From Bordetella parapertussis (GTDB lineage: Bacteria; Pseudomonadota; Gammaproteobacteria; Burkholderiales; Burkholderiaceae_B), in contig CAMDEF010000024.1 of the NCBI GenBank assembly GCA_945895265.1, positions 1 through 53,398 of the forward strand: a stretch of 53,398 bases of DNA. Reading direction: 5' to 3'. Numbering within the stretch: position 1 is the first letter of the stretch; the number at the start of each line of letters is the position of its first letter. The notes under the pieces are model-generated. The model did no database searches. It had not been told where the DNA came from and worked only from the letters and a program-made list of their open reading frames with translations. A program made the position numbers and the translations under genes. Positions 37,662 through 45,348 of this stretch are shown here, one piece after another.

Positions 37662-38448
37662 TATTTCTTATGAAAAGCACGGCGCCGTGCGACTGATCAC
37701 TATCAATCGCGCTGACAAAATGAATTCGCTAACGTTTGAAGCCAACGACGACCTAGTGGCCGCCTGGCATGAGTTTGATAACGATGAGTCAGCGCGCGCT
37801 GCAGTCATCACCGGCGCAGGCGACAAAGCCTTTTGCGCAGGCGCAGACTTAAAAACCTACACCATGGATTTTGCCCGCGCACCGGCACAAGAGTTTCGTA
37901 AGAAATATACCAACGGCCCAGGCATTGGCGGCATCACGCGCAACCTTGATATCGATAAGCCCATTGTCGCGGCGGTGAATGGTTTTGCGATTTCAGGGGG
38001 CTTTGAATTATCGCTAGCTTGCGATCTGCGCTTTTGCTCACCCAACGCTGAGTTTGCCCTGCAAGATGCCAAATGGGGCTTTCATGCCTGCGATGGCGGG
38101 CTCATTCGGTTACCCCAAATTATCGGCATGGGCCACGCCATGGAGATCATCCTCTCGGGCGAACGTGTCGATGCCGAACACGCGTACCGCATTGGTCTAG
38201 TCAATCGCATTTACCCGCAAGCCGACTTGCTGCAAAAGACCTTGGATTACGCCACCATGCTCGCGACACGTGCGCCTTTGTCGCACCGCTTTGCCAAAGA
38301 AGTGGTGCGCCGCTCAATGGGTATGCATATGGACGAGGCTCTGAAATGGGAGTCGCGTTCGTTTAGAGATGTGGCCTTTACTGCAGACCTAGAAGAAGGC
38401 GTCACCTCATTCAAAGAGCGTCGCGATGCTAAGTTTAAGGGTAATTAG
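37654..38448 (+). CDS. enoyl-CoA hydratase/isomerase (crotonase) of cluster 1
   Basis: 264 residues. Crotonase marks: AFCAGADLK (oxyanion Gly), GGFELSLACDLRF with the first catalytic Glu, and a changed second site: LQDAKWG has Asp where hydratases have Glu (rat Glu164). It probably hydrates or isomerises an unsaturated acyl-CoA made in the same pathway, though Glu to Asp may change the reaction. It ends 91 bp before the ABC substrate-binding protein, a gap that holds an RBS (CCGGAGAC) and may hold a promoter. Confidence 0.87.
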   Translation: MSDISYEKHGAVRLITINRADKMNSLTFEANDDLVAAWHEFDNDESARAAVITGAGDKAFCAGADLKTYTMDFARAPAQEFRKKYTNGPGIGGITRNLDIDKPIVAAVNGFAISGGFELSLACDLRFCSPNAEFALQDAKWGFHACDGGLIRLPQIIGMGHAMEIILSGERVDAEHAYRIGLVNRIYPQADLLQKTLDYATMLATRAPLSHRFAKEVVRRSMGMHMDEALKWESRSFRDVAFTADLEEGVTSFKERRDAKFKGN

Positions 38449-38539
38449 GGGTATGTATTTGTAAAAAATCATAGTAAGGTTTTGCTCATGCATCAGGCCT
38501 GATAAACGAAAAACAAGATATTAATCCGGAGACAAAAAA

Positions 38540-39682
38540 ATGAAGACAGCTTTCAAACGCAGCATCTGGCAAGTCGCACTCGCCTCAGCCTTTATCACCT
38601 GCGCCGCCACGTCGCTTGCGCAAGTCAAAGTGGGTGTTATCCAAGGGCTCAGCGGCCCACCCGCGATCGTTGACTTTGGCGAGTCGTACCTACAGGGTAT
38701 TAAGCTTGCACTCAAAGATTATCAAGCAGCCGGTGGCAAGACAAAAATTGAACTGGTTGTCTATGACGACGAAGCCAATCCACAGCGTGCGGTATCGCTC
38801 GCGCAGCGCTTGATCCAAAACGACAAAGTGCCTGTCGTGATCGGTACGGTCAGCAGCGGCAACGTGTTGGCGATGGCACCAATCTTGCAAAAGGCTGGTA
38901 TCCCCTTGATGGCGGGCCCTGGCATTGCCACCAACATCACCACCCAATTCATTAACGAAAAGCCCAGCTATATTTTCAGATGCTCGATGGTCGAAAAATT
39001 TCAAATCGATCAAATGCTTGACTGGGGCGCAAAAACCTTTAAACGTATCGGCTTAGTGCATTCAACCACGGGTTATGGCAACTTTGCAGCCAAAGAAATT
39101 CAAGAGGGTCTTAAAAAGCGTGGCATGGATTTAGTCGCAATCGAAGCCGCTGCGCCTGGTGTTAACGACTTGACCCCACAGATGGTCAAACTGCGTGATG
39201 CCAAAGCCGAACTCGTCTTGAACTTTCACGAATCATTCGAATTGCCTTTCCGCCCAATGCCACGCATCAACTACAAACCTGTTGTGGCGGGTAACTGGGG
39301 TTTGTCATCACAAAAGGTTCTTGAGATTGTTGGCAAAGACGCCATCGAAGGCACTGTGATGGGCCAGGCGCTTGATGTCGGCACGGCGCGTGCTAAAAGT
39401 TTTGACGAGCGGATGCAAAAAGAATACGGTAAAGACTACCGTTGGCCTGTCGTGACCTCGTTAGGGTACGACGCTGCGCAAATCGTTTTTAAAGCCGTTA
39501 ATCAAGTCGGCAAAGCAGACCCTGAAGCGATTCGCAATGCCATCGAAAACATCTCTGGCATTGAAGCGGTTTCAGCCACACCGGCTAAACCCTTCAGCGC
39601 AACGGATCACGAATGCCTTGACTACGAAAACGTCTTCTTAGGTGTCTGGACTAATGGCGTTGTGACCCGTTTGAAATACTAA
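38540..39682 (+). CDS. LIV-type ABC transporter substrate-binding protein (cluster 1)
   Basis: 380 residues with a signal peptide cleaved after about residue 28 (ATSLAQ-VKVG). The mature protein opens VKVGVIQGLSGPPAIVDFG and shows DDEANPQRAVSLAQRLI, which is type I periplasmic-binding-protein sequence. Close relatives bind amino acids, amides or aromatic and aliphatic acids. Because CoA-ligase, thiolase and crotonase genes sit just upstream, the ligand is more likely the acid degraded by cluster 1. The permease start is 1 nt after its stop. Confidence 0.9.
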   Translation: MKTAFKRSIWQVALASAFITCAATSLAQVKVGVIQGLSGPPAIVDFGESYLQGIKLALKDYQAAGGKTKIELVVYDDEANPQRAVSLAQRLIQNDKVPVVIGTVSSGNVLAMAPILQKAGIPLMAGPGIATNITTQFINEKPSYIFRCSMVEKFQIDQMLDWGAKTFKRIGLVHSTTGYGNFAAKEIQEGLKKRGMDLVAIEAAAPGVNDLTPQMVKLRDAKAELVLNFHESFELPFRPMPRINYKPVVAGNWGLSSQKVLEIVGKDAIEGTVMGQALDVGTARAKSFDERMQKEYGKDYRWPVVTSLGYDAAQIVFKAVNQVGKADPEAIRNAIENISGIEAVSATPAKPFSATDHECLDYENVFLGVWTNGVVTRLKY

Positions 39683-39683
39683 G

Positions 39684-40583
39684 ATGGAGCTCGGCAACCT
39701 AATCCAGGTGCTGTCGGGCGGCCTGGCGATGGGGGCGATTTACGTCCTCGTCGCGCTTGGCCTCTACATCACCCACCTGACGACCCATCGCGTTAACTTC
39801 GGGCAAGGCGACTTTTTAATGGTGGGGGCATTTTTGCTCTTGCTGTTTCGCAAGCTCGACATCCCACTTGGCTTAGCCGTTATCGCGGTTCTGGTCATTC
39901 TGGCTGTCATGGGCTGGCTGTTAGATCGCGTGGCGATCAGACCACTTGACCGCAAAAAAGACACTCTGATCGGTGCCTATTCATGGATGCTGACCACCGC
40001 AGGCGTTGCTTTGATCTTGCAAAACGTGATCGAACTTGGCTTTGGCAAAACTTCACAATATTCAGCCCCTTTGTTTAGCTCAAAGCGTGACGAGGTTGTG
40101 CAGGTCTTGGGTGCAGGGTTGTTTGTAGAAGAAATTTTAGTGATTGTGGCTGCAGTGTTAATCGTCGGCCTCTTTTATGGCTTTATGTTTCATTCACGTT
40201 GGGGCAAGGCGATTCAGGCTGTCGCGTTTAATCCAGAGGCGGCCATGTTGCTGGGCATCCATACCAATCGCGTCAAGGTGGGTGTGTTTGTGATTGCTTC
40301 GATCTTAGCTGCGGTCGCCGGTGTGCTGATCGGCCCGATCGTGACCATCAACCCACAAATGGGTTTGGTACTAACGATTAAAGCATTGATCGTAGCCGCA
40401 ATTGGCGGCTTCGCAAATCCGGTGGGTATTTTGATTGGTGGCATTTTGTTTGGCGTGTTCGAATCGATTTCAAATTATGTTGATTCTGGCTTTGGTGACT
40501 TATACCCCCTGCTGGCGGCGTTAATCATTATTGCGATCAAACCTTCTGGTCTGTTTTCAGAAAGGAGCGCAGATGTCAGATAA
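39684..40583 (+). CDS. livH: LIV-type ABC permease, LivH subunit
   Basis: 299 residues, about eight transmembrane helices. LivH features are the GLAMGAIYVLVALGL start and the GFANPVGILIGGILFGVFES segment, with PLDRKKDTL in the first cytoplasmic loop. It forms the channel with the LivM half of the next protein. The stop overlaps the livM-livG start by 11 bp. Confidence 0.92.
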   Translation: MELGNLIQVLSGGLAMGAIYVLVALGLYITHLTTHRVNFGQGDFLMVGAFLLLLFRKLDIPLGLAVIAVLVILAVMGWLLDRVAIRPLDRKKDTLIGAYSWMLTTAGVALILQNVIELGFGKTSQYSAPLFSSKRDEVVQVLGAGLFVEEILVIVAAVLIVGLFYGFMFHSRWGKAIQAVAFNPEAAMLLGIHTNRVKVGVFVIASILAAVAGVLIGPIVTINPQMGLVLTIKALIVAAIGGFANPVGILIGGILFGVFESISNYVDSGFGDLYPLLAALIIIAIKPSGLFSERSADVR

Positions 40584-42399
40584 CACTCTGCAGGCGCGCA
40601 CGTTGCAAGCGCGCCCCTCAAACCGTTTGCCCTATGCGATTGCGATCGCGATATTTTTGTTATTGCCCTGGCTGCCGGTCAACGGGTTCTATATCTTTTT
40701 AGCGCAAACGTTTTTCTATACCGCAATTGCCGTCACAGGTTTGAATCTGTTGTTGGGCTTATCTGGCCAGATGTCGATTGGTCAGGCGGGCTTTTATGCG
40801 CTTGGGGCCTATGGCTCTGCACTGACTTCACTTAAGTTGGGTTGGCCTGTCCCTTTGTCGATCACCTTTGGCGTCTTGATTGCCGCCATCGGGGGTGGCT
40901 TAGTTGGCGTCTTTGCGTTGCGTACCCGTGGTTTGTATTTAGCCATGACCACGCTCGCCGTTGGCTATATTTTGGATATCGTTGGGCAACGCTGGATCAG
41001 CCTGACCGGTGGCGCGATGGGCTTATCAGGGGTGCCAAGCCTTGATCTCGGCTTTCCTAAAATGTCAGCCACAGTTTTCTTTTACGTGTCGGGTGCCAGC
41101 CTGATTATCGTGCAGCTGCTAGCTGACTTTATTAATCAAAGTCGGCTCGGGCGCAATCTACGTGCGATTCGTGAATCAGAAGTCTTTGCCGCGTCAGTGG
41201 GCGTTGACGTCAGCCTCTGGAAAGCCGCCATCTTTGCCTTTGCTGCAGCCTTGGCCGGCTTGGGTGGTGCATTTTTTGCACACCAGTCTGGGTATGTGGG
41301 CAGTGATGCATTTTCAGTGCGTTTGAGTATTGCCCTCTTAATCGCTACGGTTGTCGGCGGCCTGGGTACCAAGACTGGGCCCTTGCTAGGCACCTTGATC
41401 TTAATGGCGATTGTTGAGGTGATTGCGGATATTCATAAATATGGCTTGCTGATTTATGGCTCGATTTTATTAATCGTGCTGCTGGCGTTTCCGAAAGGTG
41501 CGGCAGGTTTGATTAGTAGTCTGGCGCTGCGCTTCAAAGGGGGTACATCTTTAAGCGGTACGAGTGCAAACGCAGCGGCGTCAGAGCTTGCCCCAGCTAC
41601 CTCTATCACCGGCGCACTGCCTATGCAGCAAGGCGGCAATACCTCGCTTAGCATTCAAGGTATCAGCAAAAGCTATAGCGGCCTAAAGGCCGTTGATCAA
41701 GTCTCAATCGAGGTCAAGCCAAACACGATTCACGGCTTGATTGGCCCCAATGGCGCCGGAAAATCAACCATCATCAACATGATTGCAGGTCTTTATCGCG
41801 CGGATGAAGGCTCGATTCACTTGGGTGACCTTGATCTGTCTTCGCTCGATATTGCCAAGCGCGCCAACTTAGGTTTAGCGCGCACCTTTCAAAACCTTCA
41901 ACTCATCGAAGGCGTCTCGGTGCTCGACAATGTGCTGTTAGGGATTGCACAAAAACGTTCGTACGGCCACGATTTTGTCACATGGCTATCAGGCGGTGAA
42001 CTCGAAGGTGACGAGCGCCAAGAGGCTTTTGCCATCTTAGAGTTTTTTGGTCTTGCGCAGTTTGCAGATCGCCTACCGACACAACTGCCCTACGGCCACC
42101 GCAAACTCATTGAGCTCGCCCGCGCCATTGCGCAACGACCAAAAATGCTGTTGCTCGATGAGCCGATTGCAGGGATGAATGCCCAAGAAGCCAAAGCGAT
42201 TGCGCAAGTCATTCGTAAGCTGCGCGAACTCGGCATCACCATCTTGCTGGTTGAACACAACATGGAGTTCGTGATGTCGGTATGCGACACCATTAGTGTG
42301 CTGAACTTTGGCAAGCTGATTGCCTGCGGCACGCCTGCAGAGATCCAGAATAATCCAGAAGTGATCGAGGCCTATCTTGGCACTGGGGCGAAGAAATGA
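40573..42399 (+). CDS. fused LivM permease + LivG ATPase
   Basis: 608 residues from the ATG at 40573, preceded by AAAGGAG; a start at 40531 is unsupported. Residues 1 to about 325 are a LivM permease (TFFYTAIAVTGLNLLLGLSG, IGQAGFYALG). A Ser/Ala-rich linker of about 30 residues follows, then a complete LivG ATPase: LIGPNGAGKSTI (Walker A), LPYGHRKLIELARA (signature) and LLLDEPIAGM (Walker B). Both halves look intact. Fusing them fixes a 1:1 stoichiometry on the inner membrane. Confidence 0.92.
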   Translation: MSDNTLQARTLQARPSNRLPYAIAIAIFLLLPWLPVNGFYIFLAQTFFYTAIAVTGLNLLLGLSGQMSIGQAGFYALGAYGSALTSLKLGWPVPLSITFGVLIAAIGGGLVGVFALRTRGLYLAMTTLAVGYILDIVGQRWISLTGGAMGLSGVPSLDLGFPKMSATVFFYVSGASLIIVQLLADFINQSRLGRNLRAIRESEVFAASVGVDVSLWKAAIFAFAAALAGLGGAFFAHQSGYVGSDAFSVRLSIALLIATVVGGLGTKTGPLLGTLILMAIVEVIADIHKYGLLIYGSILLIVLLAFPKGAAGLISSLALRFKGGTSLSGTSANAAASELAPATSITGALPMQQGGNTSLSIQGISKSYSGLKAVDQVSIEVKPNTIHGLIGPNGAGKSTIINMIAGLYRADEGSIHLGDLDLSSLDIAKRANLGLARTFQNLQLIEGVSVLDNVLLGIAQKRSYGHDFVTWLSGGELEGDERQEAFAILEFFGLAQFADRLPTQLPYGHRKLIELARAIAQRPKMLLLDEPIAGMNAQEAKAIAQVIRKLRELGITILLVEHNMEFVMSVCDTISVLNFGKLIACGTPAEIQNNPEVIEAYLGTGAKK

Positions 42400-42499
42400 T
42401 CGCGATGCGCTTAAACAGGGTGCCCGACAATAATTACCCTCTCGACAAAGGTTGTGACCAGCAAATAGTCGACCCCTGCTCGAACCTGAGGATCGGAAG

Positions 42500-43204
42500 A
42501 TGATTCACGCCAAAAACCTCTGCGCAAATATTGGCGCCAATCAAGTCTTAAGAGATATCAGTCTTGATTTAGGGCCAGGCGAGATGCTTGCAGTGATCGG
42601 CGCAAACGGTGCCGGCAAAACGTCGTTACTGCGCGCGTTATCTGGTCTCTTGCCGCTTGAGTCAGGCACGATCTCTTTCAACGGCCAAGGTACCGACAAG
42701 GTGCTTGCCCATCAGCTCGCCCGCGCAGGCTTAATTCACGTTCCTCAAGGCCGCCAGATCATTCCCGGCCTGTCGGTACGCGACAACCTCACGATCGGCG
42801 CGACCAACATCGGCTTAAGCCAAAGCGTGATTGCTCAACGCATGCAAGAGCAATGGCAGCGATTTCCGGTGCTTGAACAGCGTCAAAAAATATCAGGTAG
42901 CTCGTTATCCGGTGGCGAACAACAGATGCTAGCGATTGCGCGTGGGTTGATGATGCAACCCAAGGTGTTGATGTTAGACGAGCCTTCGCTAGGTTTAGCG
43001 CCACAGATTGTGCAATTGATTATGACAACACTGCGAGGCCTGGCCGATCAAGGCTTGGCGATTTTGTTAGTTGAACAAGTCGCCATGCTGGCGCTTGAAT
43101 ACGCCGATCGTGCCTTGGTGCTTCGCAACGGCGCCTGCGCCATGCAAGGTCAGGCGAAAGAACTATTGAATAGCCGCGAGTTGGTAAATAGTTATTTGTC
43201 GTGA
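42500..43204 (+). CDS. livF: LIV-type ABC ATPase, LivF subunit
   Basis: 234 residues. Walker A is VIGANGAGKTSLLRAL, the signature is SLSGGEQQMLAIARGL, and Walker B is VLMLDEPSLGL. Together with the LivG half it forms the nucleotide-binding pair. It begins 100 bp after the livM-livG stop, with an AGGATCGGAAG RBS. It is the last gene of cluster 1; the TetR gene converges on it from the other side. Confidence 0.94.
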   Translation: MIHAKNLCANIGANQVLRDISLDLGPGEMLAVIGANGAGKTSLLRALSGLLPLESGTISFNGQGTDKVLAHQLARAGLIHVPQGRQIIPGLSVRDNLTIGATNIGLSQSVIAQRMQEQWQRFPVLEQRQKISGSSLSGGEQQMLAIARGLMMQPKVLMLDEPSLGLAPQIVQLIMTTLRGLADQGLAILLVEQVAMLALEYADRALVLRNGACAMQGQAKELLNSRELVNSYLS

Positions 43205-43344
43205 GGTTTGAGCACTCAGCAGATCTCTACACCGCGCACAAATGTAAAAGAAGTGATGCCACTTGATGCTTAGCGCTTTGTGCTCGATAAGCGTCATTCG
43301 AGAAGGGCTTTTTAATGATTAAGTTAACCACCTGAAAATTCACA

Positions 43345-44043
43345 TCAGGCTAAGCGGCGGCGTAAGGATTTAGCATCCTCGTCATTGTTTAGCTCGGTCA
43401 GAAAAGCGCTTGGGTCGTTGATGAGGGCTTCCGGCGGCGCTGACGAAATCGAGCGTTCTAGCATTTGCGTCATGGCAAATGCGATTTGTGCCCCCGACCA
43501 TGCCCCGTTGGGGAGGTACCACTTTCTTGCCCAGTTCAGCGCACCCATCATCATGAAGATGGCGAGTTTGGGATTGCATTGCACAATGCTGCCGTCAGCA
43601 ATGCCTTCGACGACAAATTCGCGCAGGCCCTGCTCGAATTTGTCGCGCCTATTAATGATGGTCCGCGCATGAGCGGGTTTCATTGCGTTTTCCTCAAGAA
43701 GGACAACATAGGCGCCCTTCTCGCCAAGCGTCATGCCCATATAGTGACGCAGTGTGGCCGTGAGCTTCTGGAGTCCATTGCCCCCCCCAGCCTGCGCTTT
43801 GTGCAGGGTTTCCATGGCATTTTCCATCGCCGCTTCGTGGCAGTAATAAAGCAAATCTTCCTTGCTCGGTACATACGTGTACAGCGCCGCCTTCGTGACG
43901 CCGAGCTTCTTGGCAATCTCGGCGAGCGACGTGCCGTGGTAGCCGCGTCGGTTGAAGGACGCCGCCGCCTCATGCAACAACATCTCGCGCTTGCGATCGA
44001 ACTGCTCGCTCGCGGCCGGTACAGCGTCTTTCCAAGCTGCCAT
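43345..44043 (-). CDS. TetR/AcrR-family transcriptional regulator
   Basis: 232 residues from the ATG at 44043 (MAAWKDAVP), with GAGAGGT as RBS; the longer reading from 44091 is rejected. The N-terminal helix-turn-helix is AAASFNRRGYHGTSLAEIAK then KLGVTKAALYTYVPSKEDLL. The C-terminal domain is a ligand pocket of unknown effector, probably an acyl-CoA. It faces the CoA-transferase operon across a 322-bp region with operator-like repeats, so it most likely represses that operon and perhaps the promoters at 48.8-48.96 kb. Confidence 0.92.
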   Translation of the reverse strand: MAAWKDAVPAASEQFDRKREMLLHEAAASFNRRGYHGTSLAEIAKKLGVTKAALYTYVPSKEDLLYYCHEAAMENAMETLHKAQAGGGNGLQKLTATLRHYMGMTLGEKGAYVVLLEENAMKPAHARTIINRRDKFEQGLREFVVEGIADGSIVQCNPKLAIFMMMGALNWARKWYLPNGAWSGAQIAFAMTQMLERSISSAPPEALINDPSAFLTELNNDEDAKSLRRRLA

Positions 44044-44148
44044 TTCTACCTCTCTTACAGTGCGATATCGCGGGTGACAACGGCGTTGCACACCTGGGCT
44101 GAAACCGATAGTCTACGCGACGCTAAAAAAGCCTCTGCAGGTATTTTA

Positions 44149-44174
44149 CTGACCATGCGGTTAGTGTGTTGACA
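44149..44174. promoter_or_regulatory. candidate TetR operator over the -35 of the cluster 2 operon
   Basis: CTGACCATGCGGTTAG (44149-44164) has 6-bp arms with one mismatch. The adjoining GCGGTTAGTGTGTTGACA (44157-44174) matches CCGTTTAGTCTATTGACC at 48922-48939 in 13 of 18 positions, and both end in a -35 box. Confidence 0.5.
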
Positions 44175-44196
44175 GGTTGGTTAGTTTGTATATAAG
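44169..44196 (+). promoter_or_regulatory. sigma70 promoter of the CoA-transferase operon
   Basis: TTGACA (44169-44174), a 16-bp spacer and TATAAG (44191-44196). It is the best -35/-10 pair in the window. GGTTAGTTTG lies between the boxes, where a bound repressor would block RNA polymerase. Confidence 0.7.
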
Positions 44197-44310
44197 ATCA
44201 GTAGTATCCCAACGTTTGCACGCAAATAGCTTGTAAGTTAATGATTTCATTACCTAATTCTGTCGTTCTGTCTGATCTCGATTTCAGCGTTGATTTCGAG
44301 CAGACTTTGA

Positions 44311-44336
44311 GTTTTTCGCGACGACTCGCGAAAAAC
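44311..44336 (+). promoter_or_regulatory. 10-bp perfect hairpin in the operon leader
   Basis: GTTTTTCGCG and CGCGAAAAAC flank a 6-nt loop ACGACT. There is no T-run after it on the plus strand, so it is not a standard terminator. It ends 17 nt before the RBS of the 50-residue ORF and may affect RNA stability or translation. Confidence 0.55.
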
Positions 44337-44365
44337 CCTCATACACCAAGGCAAGGACTTTACCT

Positions 44366-44518
44366 ATGCACGGTTATCACGCTGCACAAATCTTCGTCGA
44401 AGCAATGAAGCACAGTCAAGGCACGCCAACTCAGCGCGCCGGTAGTCTGGCGGCTGCTTTCATGCGAGCCAAAGGCGGCAATTGGGTGATTGACACGCCT
44501 TGGATGGAAGCCACATGA
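44366..44518 (+). CDS. small protein, 50 residues, first gene of cluster 2 operon
   Basis: ATG 44366 has AAGGA 8 nt upstream. The frame of 50 codons ends in TGA at 44516-44518, which overlaps the next gene's ATG as ATGA. Coupling plus RBS plus promoter argue that it is translated. The sequence opens MHGYHAAQIFVEAMKHSQG and ends NWVIDTPWMEAT; one amphipathic helix is likely, with no signal peptide. I do not recognise a family. It could also be the remnant of a longer gene end captured as a leader peptide. Confidence 0.55.
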   Translation: MHGYHAAQIFVEAMKHSQGTPTQRAGSLAAAFMRAKGGNWVIDTPWMEAT

Positions 44519-45348
44519 CGATCGACCGCCGTGCGAACCTGACCGAGGCGCTGTCGACGCTGCGCGACGGGCAGCGAGTCGCGTTAGGCGGAATGACGCT
44601 TTACCGCCGCCCGGTGGCCGCAGCGCTTGCAATTGCCGCCGCCGGCCGCCGCAATCTGGAACTGGTAACGCTGACCGGCGGCCTTGAGACCGACTTATTG
44701 ATCGGGGCGGGCTGTGTGCGCCTTCTGCGCAGTTGCTATACAGGCCTGGAGGTGGTTGGCTTCGCCCCACATTTCACGCGTGGTGTTGAGCAGGGCAGCC
44801 TCCTTATCACCGAAGAAACCGAGTACACGCTGAGCTACGCGATTCAGGCGGCGACAATGCGCGTCCCGTTTCTGCCGATGCGTGGCGACCTTGCACGAAC
44901 CGACCTGCTGTCTGTGCGTCCCGATTTGCGCACATTCGCGTGCCCACTGACCGGTGCGCCGCTGATCGCTGTCCCAGCATTGCCTATTGACGTGGCGATT
45001 CTGCACGCCACGGCCGCTGACCGCCACGGCAATTGCAACCTGCGCGGACAACTTGCGCTCGACCCGCACCTGCCGACGGCTGCAGCCGCGACGATCGTCA
45101 CCGCCGAACGCATCGTTGACACCGAGACATTGCGAGCGATGCCGGGGGGCATCAACCTCAGCGGTCTGTTTGTGACCCACGTCGTCGAAATGCCTGGCGG
45201 CAGCTTGCCGACCTCCTGCATGCCCGATCACCGCCTCAACGTGGCCGCTGTGCTGGACTATGCCGACGCGGCCGCCAACCCCGCGAGCTGGAAGCTCTGG
45301 CTTGACCGCGCGATCCAATCCGGGGCTACTTCCGAGACTGTCCAATGA
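44515..45348 (+). CDS. CoA-transferase-like subunit A (GctA/IpdA-type)
   Basis: 277 residues from ATG 44515; an ATG five codons earlier is less likely because 44515 gives the ATGA overlap. The fold marks are LRDGQRVALGGMTLYRRP, LIGAGCVRLL and RVPFLPMRGDLARTD, as in glutaconate CoA-transferase subunit A and in IpdA. It binds CoA ester with subunit B. The B start overlaps the A stop by 4 bp. It may transfer CoA between acids or, as in IpdAB, hydrolyse a ring CoA-ester; see subunit B. Confidence 0.87.
   Translation: MTIDRRANLTEALSTLRDGQRVALGGMTLYRRPVAAALAIAAAGRRNLELVTLTGGLETDLLIGAGCVRLLRSCYTGLEVVGFAPHFTRGVEQGSLLITEETEYTLSYAIQAATMRVPFLPMRGDLARTDLLSVRPDLRTFACPLTGAPLIAVPALPIDVAILHATAADRHGNCNLRGQLALDPHLPTAAAATIVTAERIVDTETLRAMPGGINLSGLFVTHVVEMPGGSLPTSCMPDHRLNVAAVLDYADAAANPASWKLWLDRAIQSGATSETVQ

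Larger units (their letters stand above)
44044..44365. other. divergent regulatory region: tetR / cluster 2 operon
   Basis: 322 bases without a gene longer than a few codons. It contains a near-palindrome CTGACC-N4-GGTTAG (44149-44164), a strong promoter (44169-44196), two copies of GGTTAGTKTG (44159-44168 and 44179-44188), a hairpin (44311-44336), and an AAGGA RBS at 44353 for the 50-residue ORF. The expected leader is about 160 nt long. Confidence 0.6.

Noticed and set aside
43465..44172. Plus-strand ORF of 235 codons across the TetR gene
   Set aside because: No family-like sequence and no RBS; the minus strand encodes a complete TetR protein.
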